A stretch of DNA of 64,000 nt from Lodderomyces elongisporus (GCF_030384665.1 NC_083679.1:682001-746000), one strand, 5' to 3'; numbered from the stretch's first letter, positions 48,281 to 60,154 are shown. Made by a program: numbers and translations. The notes: generated by a model from the sequence alone, not told the origin.

Positions 48281-50167
48281 TTATTCAAAAGCATCAAAAA
48301 AGTCTTGAACAAAAAGAGAGCTTCGTCTATACCTTCTTTCTTGATATTTTTCAAAAATAGCCTTGTGATTTTTTTCTGGGAACCTACAGTTCTCAAGCAT
48401 CTGCTCTGCCAAGGGCCGTACTTGTCGTTCGGTGTACCCACTATAGAACACGTGCTGCTCTGTCCAGTGGCCACGGTTAAGCAAATGTCGCGATAAATAG
48501 TGTGCGCCAGCAGCTAGCCAACTTGGCGGCGAGGCAACAAACCGTGAGTCCATTATTGTGAGTTCCAAAAAGTATTTAGCCAATGTACGAGTCTCGTAAT
48601 CGTAGTCATCTGCCTTGGAGGTTCTTCTCAAAAAAGACATTGGACCGGGCCAGCCCATATCGAATTCCAATACGTCTATCATGAACCTTTCGGCTTTCAA
48701 GAACTCGTCGACGGTGTATGCGTTATCAGCCATAAAAGCAACTTCTTGAACCGTGGGACAGTTAATCTCTTCATACTTTGCAGCAATGAAAAAGGCAACT
48801 GCTCCAACGAGTTGTAAGCGTGATAGTGAGACTTTCCGTTTTGAAAGGAAGCGGTCAATGTAGTTGACAGTGAGGTATAATGTTTCAGGTAGTAAATTGA
48901 ACTTATCGTGGACCTGGACAACCCAGTCAATAAGCACAGCTCTCATTTCCCATTTGAGTTCGCTTTGCATATTTTCCATATAGTAAGGATCTGGCATATA
49001 TTTTTGTTCTAGTTTTCGCATGTAGTTGAAAATCTCTGGAGCATATTCGGCAACCATTGTAGCGTCATAAGTGTCTTCATCTTCGGGGTCTAGAGTGTCA
49101 CGTGAATATTTGGCAACGATTCGTCTGAGCTCTGCGTGGCTCGAGGGTGTGTAAATTGGTTTCATTGGAACATGTTTATTTTCTGATCTGACTCGTTGTT
49201 GGTGTTTGAGCTCTTCTTCAGCAACATCGACTTCTTCGTGTTCATCAAGAGGTTCGTCGTTGATCATTCGCAGATAGTCCACAGGCTCTATTTCATCCCT
49301 TTCTTGTTCCTTCTCTGTTTCTTGCTCAACTTCTATGGATCGCAAAAGTGTTGCATCGCCCTCTTGGTCATGGGTTGGTAAATCCAGTGTGTTTAGGTAA
49401 TCGCCAAACTTGTTTTCCTTATCCTCTTCTTCGTCTACTTTTTCTTCTTCTTTTTCTTCTTCTTTTTCTTGATAATAGTTTGCTCTTTTTCTATATCCAT
49501 ATTCATCATCATAACGTGACCCTTTGAATTGTTGTTTCACACGTCTTTCTTCCACTTCGGAACTCCCCGCATCACCACGATCATTGTCAATATCCTCTCC
49601 TACTTTTTCTTTTTCTTCTTCTTCCTCTTCTTCATCTTCTTCATCATTACCATCAGTATCAGTTATCTCATCATACCCGTGTGTGTTTGTTTTGTGAACT
49701 CTTTGACGTTTGTTCTGGTGTATACTCTGTGCTGCTTGTTGTTTGTAAACTTGAATTTTGGATTGGTTTATTGTAGCAGTGGTCATTCCACTATTGCTAT
49801 GGTTGCTACCAATACTATTGCTGCTGCTGTGGTGTGGGTGGTGACGATGCTGGTGTGAAGTTTGGTGTGAGGTTTGGTGCGAATGAAGTTGTGGTTGGTA
49901 ATGCATTGCTGACTTGGAGTTTTCTTGTGCAGTCACATCAGTCAATGCTTCACGTTGGTGGTGCAGACCGGTGGATAACCGCGATTTGGCCTTGGCTATA
50001 GCTTGGTTGTGTTGTGGATGATTCGACAGTGCTGAGGGTGCACTCAATGTCGTTGCACCAGTAGCAGCTGTCATTGTTGCTGATTTCGTAGCTGCTTGTG
50101 ATGCATGCTTTCCTCGTGACTGTCGACTAATCAAGTTCTCATCAGTAATGGCCTTGTACGATCTCAT
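48281..50167 (-). CDS. CLB2: B-type mitotic cyclin, Clb2-like
   Basis: The 628-residue protein ends in two cyclin folds. KWEMRAVLIDWVVQVHDKFN near residue 402 has the MRAxLxDW signature and FIAAKYEEINCPTVQE follows. FMIDVLEFDMGWPGPMSFLR then FLRRTSKADDYDYETRTLAK mark the second fold. The text fits Candida Clb2 better than Clb4. A destruction box REALTDVTAQEN lies at residues 72-83 and a KEN box at 250-252, for APC/C-driven breakdown at mitotic exit. Between them lie His/Ser-rich and acidic Glu runs, making the protein longer than C. albicans Clb2 (about 490). The ATG at 50167 (MRSYKAITDENL) was chosen as the first true ATG. Its 5' flank is 3.6 kb. Confidence 0.85.
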   Translation of the reverse strand: MRSYKAITDENLISRQSRGKHASQAATKSATMTAATGATTLSAPSALSNHPQHNQAIAKAKSRLSTGLHHQREALTDVTAQENSKSAMHYQPQLHSHQTSHQTSHQHRHHPHHSSSNSIGSNHSNSGMTTATINQSKIQVYKQQAAQSIHQNKRQRVHKTNTHGYDEITDTDGNDEEDEEEEEEEKEKVGEDIDNDRGDAGSSEVEERRVKQQFKGSRYDDEYGYRKRANYYQEKEEEKEEEKVDEEEDKENKFGDYLNTLDLPTHDQEGDATLLRSIEVEQETEKEQERDEIEPVDYLRMINDEPLDEHEEVDVAEEELKHQQRVRSENKHVPMKPIYTPSSHAELRRIVAKYSRDTLDPEDEDTYDATMVAEYAPEIFNYMRKLEQKYMPDPYYMENMQSELKWEMRAVLIDWVVQVHDKFNLLPETLYLTVNYIDRFLSKRKVSLSRLQLVGAVAFFIAAKYEEINCPTVQEVAFMADNAYTVDEFLKAERFMIDVLEFDMGWPGPMSFLRRTSKADDYDYETRTLAKYFLELTIMDSRFVASPPSWLAAGAHYLSRHLLNRGHWTEQHVFYSGYTERQVRPLAEQMLENCRFPEKNHKAIFEKYQERRYRRSSLFVQDFFDAFE

Positions 50168-53100
50168 AATGCAAGCAATGGTAGAAAGTATGTGTAGAAG
50201 GAATGTGCGAGTGTAGGTGTTGTAGGTGTTGTTGTTGTATGTGTTGTTGTGGTGGTGGTGGTTGTGGTAGGCCAATTGGTGGTGCTATCTATTTTGCCAA
50301 AGCTAATGGTGAAGAAATTTTGTTGTTGTTGATGATGCTACAGCTAATAATGGCCAGTGAGATTACTTGTGTATATATTGGAGGGACGTGTTGTAGATGT
50401 TATGGTGATTATTGTTGTGTTTTTGCTTTGTGTTTTTGCTTTGTGGCTCTGTGCGCTTTTTCCTGAGATTTCAGATGTTTTGGTTTTTCTTCTTAAAAAT
50501 AAAAAAGAAAAAAGAAAACACAAACAATTCAAATGGTTCGCGAAACTGTAGAATCGCGGAATGCGAGAAATTTTTTTTTTTTTTTAGAGTATAGATGGGT
50601 ATGGGACAGAACAGTCAAAAGAAGTGGTTAACAAAAGTGGAGATCTTTCTTCTTAATAAGGTCTCAAAAAAAGAAATTGGGAGCAATTGAATAGTCGTAG
50701 AGAAGAAACAATTGGTATTGTCAAATAGAAAAAGAAAAAAGGAAAAAAGGAAAGGAAAGAGAAAAGGGAATAAGGAAGGGGATTGTACTCAAATATTGCC
50801 TTACTTCTTGTGTGTGTGTGTGTGTGTGTGTGTGGGTATCTCTATGTGTTTTATTTTTTTTTTTATTTTCTCGTTCACATTTTCACGTTTTTTTTGCTTT
50901 GCTTTGCTTTGCGCGTGAAATATTGACAATGGTCTCTAGGAGCGAGAGGAGGGTAAACATTCACAAAAACGCCATTCTACTTTTATATGTTGAACACTTT
51001 TGTTTTTTGTTTTGTTTCTATTCACCCTTTAGTAATATCCCATCTCCATCTCCATTCCCAATTCTTCTTTTCTCTTTTCTTTTAGTTTCCAGTTTATAGT
51101 TGTCGTAAGGGTGATGAGGAAACGTGCCAAAAAAGAAGAAATAAAAGAAAGAAAAGAACTCAAATGATAATATGAACTGAAAACAACGAAAAGTCCTAAT
51201 GATCATTAATGTAGAACATGAACACACATCAAGAATATAGATTGCAGACAATCCCAATTACAAATGTACCAAAATGGTCAAACCATTTGTACAGTTCAAC
51301 CTTCTTGTTCATCATCATCATCATCTTTCTTTCTTTCTTTCTTCTTTCTTTCTTTTTTCTTTCCCAAAATTTTGTTTTATTTTTGATCACGTGATTTGTG
51401 ATTAATCTTTTTTCCTTTGGTTAGTTAACTAGTATTCAAAATTGTAATTCATAGTTTTCTTTTCTTCTATATATATAGATATAAAGAAAATGCCCAAAAA
51501 AAGCAAAGAAATGCAAAAAAAAAGAAGGTAGCAAATAATATACCTTGTTTAGAGAAAAATACTTTATAGATTAGACGAATGCCTCAGTTGTATTGCAAAT
51601 GTTGGTGAGGGAGGGTTGGAAAGAGGGGGTGAATAGAATAAAAGGAAGTGTATATTTTCCTTGTTGTATTGGCATGGAGTTCCGATCACAAACAGGTGGT
51701 GGCTGATAGCGATGGGCTTGTCAATACACTATAAAAGGGGAAATGAAAAAAAAAAGTAAATTGGGCGAAACTCGTCAAACAATCAATAGTCTTCTTTCTA
51801 GTTTGTTAGAATCTTATTGTTTGGTTAAGTACTTTGCACTCTTTCTTTCCCAATCTCAAATGGAAATGGAAAATAAAATTGAAACAAAAGAGTGTCAACA
51901 AAGGGAGACGGGATTGGCAGTGTATTGATCTACCCTTCCTTGTTTTTTTTTTCTTTATTGTGTTTCTATACCTGTTGTTTCCAGATTTTTTTTTTAGTTT
52001 GACTGCATTCTTCATATAGTGGGTTTACAGCTATTCTTTATCTCATGGGAAGCAAAGCAAAGCAAATTGTCTAGTGAAGTATGTCTTTTTTTTTTTTCTG
52101 AAGAAAGTCCAGTTGGTAGGCAGTAACGAGGAGAATGAAAGTTTGAAAAAGAAATAAAGAGATAGAGAGGGTTGAAGAATTGGGGGCAAAAGCAAAGTCG
52201 TGGGGGGGGGGGGGGGGGGGGGGAAGGAAAGAGGTGAAGTGCTAGTGGAAAAAATGGGAAAAAATGAAGAGAGGGGGAGAGAGGGGGGGGCGAGTAAACG
52301 AAGTATTGAAGAGAGCATAAAGTATTACAATAACAATAAGTTGCTGGATTATCTTGTCTTGAAGTACTTGTGAGATGTAGTACAAGATTACAAATGCCTA
52401 GACGATACAATCTATAACCACATTTGATGTTGTAGTTGTGGTTGTTCTTCCCCACCCTTGACGAAATGATAAAAAAAGTACAAAACACAGTTGAGGTGTC
52501 AACCACTTGAATCAACTTGACAACGATACCCTGTAATAATATTTTTTTGTCTGTCTGTTTGTCTGTCCGTCTGTCTGTTTGATCGACAACCAAAGTTTAA
52601 TTAACGAAAAAAATGAAAGAAAAAAAAACCCAAAAAAAAAAGAGAATAATAAAAAAGTCAACAAAGATTCATATTTGACGTGATAAGACTTGTACAGAGC
52701 AACGAAAAAAGAAAAGAGCAACAGTAATTGCAACATTTGCAATTGCAAGAACAATAGAAACAAAAAATGCATAGATAAGATTAGATAACAATAGAATTTA
52801 CTTATTGTCTCTTCCCCCCCTCCTCTCTCTTCTCTCTTCTCTCTTCTCTCCTCTGTTATTGTTTAGATTTAGCAAATTGATGTTTCCGGTAGCTACGGAA
52901 TAATATCCGGGACATTTCCCTAATTCCATCCTGTTATTCTTTTTATTCTTTTATACTTTTATTGCCTAAATTTCATATTTCCTTGTTACGTTTGTTTTCC
53001 TCTTTTATTCTATGCTTTGCTTTACTTTTTAGGGGGAAAGAGGGAAAAGATTTTCTTAATGCAATACGGAGTAGGATAGGAAATCCATTCTTGTTTTTCT

Positions 53101-53771
53101 TTTTTTGTATTTTGCACATTTTTGGATTGTCATTGATTAGGTTTTCAAAAAAAAAAGAGTAAATTAATTATGATACAAACGAAGCAAGGAAGGAAAAAAG
53201 GCAAAAAAGAAAAAATTTAAAAAGAAACAATGCAAGGAAGAATAATAGGTTGGTATTATGCTAGAGAAAAGTTGACGTCAATGTAGTAGCTAATCCGGAA
53301 AAAAAATAAAGAAAAGAGTGGGGATATGGGTTGTAGAAGCATAAAAATGGGAGGGGAGGGGAGGAAAGGGAGGGGAGGTTTGAGAAACACAATTACAGTG
53401 TATATTTCTAATTACTTATAATACGTGTATTGAGTGGGGAAAGAACCAATGTGTGTAATAATATCAGTATCAATTGTTTAATAGGTATTCGAAATAGTCT
53501 ATATGTAGAACAACCAGCGTTCAGGAATAACAGGACAAATAACAAAAACAAAAAAAAAACAAGAAGAAGAAACACAGTACCAAAAAGGAAAACAAAAAGA
53601 AAAAAGAAAAAGTAAAAGTAAAAATAAGCTAAGAAACTTATTGAGGATGAATTAGGAAAGTCAGGTGGCGAAATGAAAAAAAAAAGTAAAAGTGAAATAA
53701 AAAGTGAAGTGGAATAAAAATGGCATTGTCGTTCGTTAAGGTCAAGTAGTACATCATTTAGGACATCATCA
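50168..53771. promoter_or_regulatory. 3.6-kb gene-free 5' flank of the CLB2-like gene
   Basis: I see no credible gene. It holds (TGT)n arrays near 50216-50262, a (GT)n tract at 50811-50833, CTTTCTTT repeats at 51327-51362, a palindromic ATCACGTGAT at 51386-51395, a G22 run at 52202-52223, TTGTCTGTCTG repeats at 52549-52580 and TCTCTTC repeats near 52825-52850. It probably contains the cell-cycle control DNA of the cyclin and a long 5' UTR; individual sites are not assignable by eye. Confidence 0.4.
52202..52223. repeat. G22 homopolymer
   Basis: Twenty-two G in a row, the longest GC homopolymer in the window, in noncoding DNA 2 kb upstream of CLB2. Confidence 0.85.
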
Positions 53772-54710
53772 TTAGCATTTGGATAAGTCTTGCAAGAATT
53801 TAAAAGATTCATTTGCAAGGGGTAGAGCGTTAGCGAATATATTCTCTTTGTGTTCACCAACTTGAGCTGTAGTGTAAATATCCAGGTGACAACAAGTGCT
53901 TGGTTGCAGGTTTGGTTGTGGATGCTGTCTTGGTGCATTTATAAACTGTGGTTGTGTTTCCTTTGTAATTTGGTGCTTTGGCGTTTCAAAGATATAGTCC
54001 ATGTTTTTGTTTGGTTGCGGCAGTATGTCCTCAAATGGTGGCAACAAGGTTTGAGTGTTTTTTATTTCACAGTTTGTATTGTTAATTGTAATGGGGTTGG
54101 AGCTAGTGTTTTTTTGAGAATTAAAAAACAAGTCAAAACTAGATTTCCTCGGCATAGCTTTTTGTTTCAGCAGATGTAATTCCTGCATTGTAGAGTCCAA
54201 CAACTGGTTCATTTCATCCTTGAGTGAGTCTTCAATGGTATTGATAGAGTTGAATTTTAGTTGAATCAATTTGAGTTTTGTTTCAATAGTGGAAGCAGAT
54301 ACAGATACAGATGTAGATGGAAACAAAGGTTTCGACTCTAACAAAGGTTTTGTGTGTGGTGGAGTAGTAAAGTAGGCGAGCTGCTGCGTGGATGTGTATG
54401 GAGTTGAAGAAGCTTGAGTTGTCCCTCGTACGCAATGTCTTTTGTAGTTGTTGTTCAAGTTGTTGTTTAAGTGGTTGGGTAAAGAGGGTGTGGTTGTAGA
54501 TGATACAATCGAGGGTGGCGTAGAGTGTAACAAGTATGGTTGTGGGGTAGGCAACACAGAGCTACAATTACTGCTGTGTGTTTCTGGTGTCAGTGGTTCC
54601 AACACTGATTGTGACACTGATTGTGGCACTGATTGTAACACTGATTGTGACAGTCTTCTCTTTCTTGGTGGTCTCCTTGAAGAGTCAAAGGAGAATGGTG
54701 ATTGCAACAT
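53772..54710 (-). CDS. Unrecognised Ser/Thr-Pro-rich protein with a KEN motif
   Basis: The 312-residue protein starts MLQSPFSFDSSRRPPRKRRL; the RRPPRKRR run looks like a nuclear signal. A short SV-Q repeat (LQSVPQSVSQSVLEP) follows. At least eight Ser/Thr-Pro sites (SP, LTPE, PTPQ, STPP, TTPS, STPY, TTPP, ETPK) suggest Cdk or MAPK substrates. A helical stretch near residues 145-190 could be coiled coil. HKENIFANAL near residue 288 has a KEN motif, and LLPPFEDILPQ is a short linear motif of the kind found in yeast transcription regulators. No known domain. The frame is open upstream of the ATG without another ATG; an ACTACAG there could be a splice acceptor, so a 5' exon is possible. Confidence 0.6.
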   Translation of the reverse strand: MLQSPFSFDSSRRPPRKRRLSQSVLQSVPQSVSQSVLEPLTPETHSSNCSSVLPTPQPYLLHSTPPSIVSSTTTPSLPNHLNNNLNNNYKRHCVRGTTQASSTPYTSTQQLAYFTTPPHTKPLLESKPLFPSTSVSVSASTIETKLKLIQLKFNSINTIEDSLKDEMNQLLDSTMQELHLLKQKAMPRKSSFDLFFNSQKNTSSNPITINNTNCEIKNTQTLLPPFEDILPQPNKNMDYIFETPKHQITKETQPQFINAPRQHPQPNLQPSTCCHLDIYTTAQVGEHKENIFANALPLANESFKFLQDLSKC

Positions 54711-54817
54711 CTCTTTTATTCTAGCTGATTTTGTATTCAAGATGTTTTGTCTTGTTTGGATTAATAGTTTAAAGTGTTGGTTCTTGTACAAAAACTGTAG
54801 TGGTATTTTCCTTGTTT

Positions 54818-54831
54818 GGGGGGGGGGGGGG
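54818..54831. repeat. G14 homopolymer
   Basis: Fourteen G on the + strand about 110 bp 5' of the KEN-motif gene's ATG. Confidence 0.85.
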
Positions 54832-56123
54832 TTGTGGTAGTAAGTCGTTACCAATATATATATATGTATATGTATATATTTGTATATAACAAGAATTCTG
54901 TAGATAAGTGGATTAGTTTTCTTCTCTTTTCTAGGAATAGAGTCAGTAGCGAGTGGGTGTCTATATGTATAATGGAAAACAGGAGATTACTATAACCTTG
55001 TAAACAAGCAAAATAAAAAAGAAGAAAAAAAGGAAAGAAGATATGAACAAGAAGAGTGAGGTACAAGTGGTGTTATATAAATACTATTTGCAAAATGGCC
55101 GTGTTTTCCTGTCTTTTTCTCTTCTACTTCTCTTTTTTTTGTTTATATATATATCTGTAGTTCAAAGGTTGGCTAAAGCAAGCAGGATATGTAAGATGTA
55201 AGATGTACGATGTAAGAGACAGAGAATGAACTATTTTTTTGTTTAATTTTATTTTTATTTTATTTATTTTAATCTTTTTTAAAAATGTTTTACATGTTTT
55301 GCGGTGGGTGTTGCAGTTGCACAAATCTGAAGATTCACTCTTTATTTTTTTTTTCTGTTGTTGTTGTGTAGTATACTATAGTTGCAAAAGTAGTGTACAC
55401 GTGCACAATTTAGGAACAAAATTTATTTATAATAATAAGAGTGAAGGCATCTATATGTTTTGTGTTACATTTAGATGCACGTAATAATAACATAACTCAG
55501 GCAGTGAGATGCATTACATAATTACACTACATTAATTACATAATATCTTATGTAATATAATAATTATAATAAATAAAATAAATCAAAAAAAATAACAAGA
55601 ATAATTTTTTTGTTTTTTCCCAGGCATAAGCACGGAGTTCAGTTGAGAACAATTTGACCAGATTCTGAAACTCAATTCAATACAATACAATAATGCACAT
55701 CATACTTTGGCCAATATTATTCATTTATATGTATAGAGAGAGAGAGACAAATAGATATATAATCACTCATTCTTATTCTTGTATTATAATAGTAATACGG
55801 AGTGGAGTGAAACTAAAAAAAGAGCGGGAGAAAATATGACAAAATAAAAAAATAAAATACAAGAGAGAGTGAGAGAGAGAGAGTGTGTGTGTGTGTGAGG
55901 GAAAACTGGAGTTCCTTATACACAGACACAGAAGAATAACAGAACATATTGGTGGAAAAAAAAGCCATGTTTCTCAGTTCCCTTCTGACATCATCAATCT
56001 ACAATCAAGTGTTTTAAGGGTGGGGAGGTGGGGAGAGGTAAGAGAAAGTAAGAGCAAATGGTATTTGACTCTCAATGAACAACAAGTCGCCAAAAGTTGC
56101 TCATTCCCCATTCCCATATCCCT

Positions 56124-56125
56124 CT

Positions 56126-56156
<31 letters not shown>
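56124..56156. repeat. (TTTA)8 microsatellite
   Basis: Pure TTTA tetranucleotide array in noncoding DNA. Confidence 0.85.
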
Positions 56157-59100
56157 CCTTATTTATTAATATATTCTTCTCTATGCATTTAACTTATTCT
56201 TTCTCCACTTGTACTCACACCCACAAAAAAAGAAAAGAATAAAGAATAAAAAACCTTAGAGACTAGATCTTGTGTCCAGTTACTGAACTCCGCAAAGGAT
56301 TGTTTCGAGAAAGAAAAGTTGCGCAACCTCTCTCTTTTTCCTTTTTGCACATGTTCTTGTCCAACGTAAATAAATAAAAAGGGAAAACAACCACCAGATG
56401 TACGGTATATTCACTCACTTCTACTACTTCCTCTTTTATACAAAAATTGAGACTAGCAAATCTCTACGCGATAAAGAGATTTGCATCTTCTTGTCTCTCT
56501 CTCTCTCTCTCTAAAAAAAAGAAGCGCAAATATCATTCATTCAAACTGTTTTACTGGCTTCAAACGTTTAAATTTGGAGCTATTTTCCCTCGAATTGGGC
56601 ACCCAACTTTTCCTCGCCCATCGACTCTCTTTGCCTCTTTGCCTCTTTGCCTCTCTCGCCCCTCACCGCACCACCCTCACACCCTCCTCTCTTCCCCTAA
56701 TACTACTACTGCTAACACGCGCTTGCACTTGCTCCTTTTTATTTTTTTTATTTTATTTTATATATATAATTCTCTTACTCGTAACTTTGATGCTAAAGTG
56801 AGACAAAACCTTACAAGTCTCGAATATTGTTTGTGAGCAAGGTACGTACGTGTGTGTGTGTGTTTACATTTATAGATTGGTAGTGCATAATAATACTACA
56901 GAAGAAATCTTGGTGTAATAAAAAAGCAGAGTTGATGATTTGCTTGTAATATTTGTAGGAGTGAGTGGGGGGAGAATGGGGGAGAATGGGGTTCTGCTAA
57001 ATATACGGACCCTTTTTTTATCCAACTAACCCCCCCTGCCACTAAATACTTTTGTCTCATCCCATTCACCTCTATCCTTGTTAATGTATTTCATAAGCTG
57101 CTGTTTTATTAACAAAAAGCCTCTCTTTAGTATATATTCTTTATTCTCATTAGCTAGTGAATAAGATAATCTCCAGTACCACCAAAAGTGAAAAACAAAA
57201 AAATTGAGCAAGTAAACATATTAGAAAAAGAAGGATTCAAGAGAACACCAACTTTGAAACGTGTATTTCCTTAATAGTTCCTCTTTTTATTTTATTTTTT
57301 TTATTTTTTATTTTTGGTATTTGGTGATTGTAATTGTAATGATGGTGGGTCTAGGTGGGTGCTGTAGTACAAATTTTTTTTGTTTATTTACGAATTAGTT
57401 TCAAAAAAACACACACACGGCGTTACAGAATGAATTATAAATTATAAAGTGCTTTTTTGGAGGACACACACACACACTCGCACACTGACTTTCACTTGCT
57501 TTATATATATTGATCTACAAGGTAGAATATATCCACTGTTAAATAACATAAGAAGAAGAAGTAAAAATGGGGCGTAGACTAAAACTTTCTCTTTCTCTTT
57601 TTTAGTCAATTATTTTACAATCTCCCACTTTGGAAAACTCCCTCAAAAAGATGGAACGAGATTGATGCCAAGAGCTTAGAAAACGCAGCTTATGTACTCT
57701 GAAATTCCCCCCATATAAAGAAAGAAAGAGAAAGAGAGAGAGATGTACATCTAAACTCCTGTTTCATCCTTCACCCCCGCCCTTTCTTCTTTTCCTTTTA
57801 CCAAAATCTTCAAGTCACATTCTCGTATATGCACTACAAACATTTGTATATTCTACTTTGCAAGTCCTTCTCATGAAGAGAAAAAGAAAATTAAAGGGAG
57901 AATATAGTATAACAAGTTGTAGTTGTAGTTGTTGTAGTATTAGTGGACAAGTAATACAAAATTATATTACTTGCAATAATGACATTATTATTATTATTAT
58001 TATTATTACTACTTTGTGATAATATACTAAACCACTACTTGCCAGATCAAAGTGGTACGATGCACAACGAGGCGGAACGTCAAATAAATAAAAAAAAAAA
58101 CGTATTCTAGTCATCCTTTGATAAATTGGCAAGGTGTGGTGGTCCAATCTTTTCACCAGTACTAGTTTAATGGGTTGTCTGGCATATGGATTCAAGGTAT
58201 TGTGATACGAGCAAGGCGAATGAGTACATGGACTATATCAAAGGTTTATTTAAATCAACCAATATGTTTTATTCATTCTGCTTTTTTTTCTGATGTTGTA
58301 CTTCAATAATAATGTATGATCGGATTTATTCACCTGCTTCCCAGTATGTGTATATATATATATTACACACTGTTGATGATATAATAGTAGTAGTAGTAGT
58401 AGTAGTGATTGGTGCAAAATAAATATAATATTACCATCTCTTTGGTGAATATTGTACTGGACAACAGTTGCATCTTTTCTAAAGTTGATATTACCAATAC
58501 CTCCCTTCCTATTTTTTTTACATTTTCCCCTCTATTCAAGGGTTCATCTATACAAAAAGTATATTAAACGACAGTAGAATTAAGAGGGAGAAACATGTTT
58601 ATACCAATGACAAACAAGAGAAAAACAAAGTTACATATAGACTAGGTATCTCCTTCTTCCTCTTCCTTTATCATCATATTATTCTATTGGTCTGTATCCA
58701 GAGAAAAATAACAGAGACCAAAAAGTAAAGAAAAAAAAGTAAAAAACATTATTGGTAAAAACAATTGTCAATGTTAATCTAACTTCTAATCCAATGTCAT
58801 TGTCTATTTAACTTCTAATCCAAAGTTTGAGCATTTTTTCCCTTTTTCAGTTTTTTTTTTGTTGGGTTTGACACTGAATGTTGATGTGTGCAATTGGTAA
58901 GTATAGATATTTTAAAGTTTTGTGTACTTGAAATGGATCTCTAGCGAAAATGCCTTATATGCAAAATATCCTAAAAAAACAAAAAGAAAAAAATAGTTTG
59001 AAAAAGCCAAAAAAAAAAGCCAAAAAACATCATCATCATCATCATATGGTTACATATATACATATATACATGACAGAAGAAAAAGACTTATTGGATAAGG

Positions 59101-59788
59101 CAAAATATGTTCTTGACGATACACAAATATATATATTTCTCCCTTTTTTTTTCTGGAAAATAAAAATAAAAAAAAAAGAAAACCAATGAGAATTAATGAT
59201 GAATTCAGTTGTAGAGTTTCTTTATAACTCCGATATTAATCTTAAACTATTCAAAACTTCGTACTTGTTTCAACTTAAGTAATGATCAAGGAGTTCTCTT
59301 TCTTAAGCAATTTCCTTTCTGCCTTTTTGAACAAAAACAAAACAAGAGAAAACGGAAAAGAAAAATGAAAATGGAAAAGGAAAAACCTCGTAATTCTTTG
59401 GTGGCGAAGTGGAGGGTGTATGGGCGCTGGCCAGTTTCATCCAACTTAAACTAAACTTGAGTTTAAAAACAACTTTAAGTAAAAAAAAGGGGAAGAAGAA
59501 AAGTTGGTTGGTACTCTTCAAAGGCCTAGAGTGAAACACAGAATTGAATTCCAACCAAAAAAAAGGGAAGACCCAGTTGCATAGTGAGACACATCATGGT
59601 CGACTCAGAGTCAGCGAGAAAAAAAAACAGAGAGAAAAAAAAAACAGAGAGAGATATAGAGTAAAAGAGAGAGGCTCCAATCCATTAATACAATAAGCCC
59701 AAAAAAAATTATATATATATATATATATACATGAGTAGATGGAAAGCAAATCAGTACTACTCAGTAAATCCCAGTCCATGCCCCCAAA

Positions 59789-60154
59789 ATGACAAATCAA
59801 ATCATAGCCCAGGAACAACGTGTCGGCAACAACAAACTCATCATCAAAGGTCAGCTCATAGATACACATACAAGATGCTCCCATTATCACACTGAACTAG
59901 ACATTATAGCACTAAAATTTAAATGCTGTCGAGACTCAATATATTATCCGTGTTTCCAATGCCACGAGGAATTAGCAGGACACAAGATTGAGAAACTTCC
60001 AGTTGAAAGTGAGATCAAAGCTATTGTATGTGGCAAATGCTGGTATGAGATGACTGCGAAAGAGTATATGAAGAGCCAACTGCAATGTCCCTCATGCCAT
60101 GGCCACTTCAATCCCAAATGTTCACTACACTATAACCTATACTTTGAAATGTAA
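59789..60154 (+). CDS. HOT13: Hot13, CHY zinc-finger protein of the mitochondrial IMS
   Basis: The 121-residue protein matches Hot13 (116). The zinc-finger residues are C-x-H-Y-H in TRCSHYHTELDIIAL, C-C in FKCCRDSIYYPCFQCHEELA, then CGKCWYEM and CPSCHGHFNPKC, ending LHYNLYFEM as in the family. Hot13 keeps Mia40 zinc-free and supports disulfide import into the intermembrane space; a cytosolic role is also possible. The ATG at 59789 (MTNQIIAQEQ) is the first in frame and leaves a short N-terminal leader before the CHY core. Confidence 0.9.
   Translation: MTNQIIAQEQRVGNNKLIIKGQLIDTHTRCSHYHTELDIIALKFKCCRDSIYYPCFQCHEELAGHKIEKLPVESEIKAIVCGKCWYEMTAKEYMKSQLQCPSCHGHFNPKCSLHYNLYFEM

Larger units (their letters stand above)
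54711..59788. promoter_or_regulatory. 5.1-kb gene-free region between the KEN-motif gene and HOT13
   Basis: This is the longest gene-free stretch in the window and is 5' to both flanking genes. It holds a G14 run at 54818-54831, TA tracts (54853-54885, 58351-58363, 59711-59728), a (TTTA)n array at 56124-56156, GA/GT arrays at 55864-55897, (ATT)n at 57987-58010, (TAG)n at 58386-58406 and a 14-bp direct repeat AACTTCTAATCCAA at 58781 and 58810. I found no tRNA, no known snRNA 5' motif and no spliced ORF. Options are long control DNA, an lncRNA, or a centromere; I cannot decide. Confidence 0.4.

Noticed and set aside
52012..52593. 193-codon minus-strand frame in the CLB2 5' flank
   Set aside because: Composed of Pro/Ser runs from the G22 and GA-rich tracts; no credible start context or domain.
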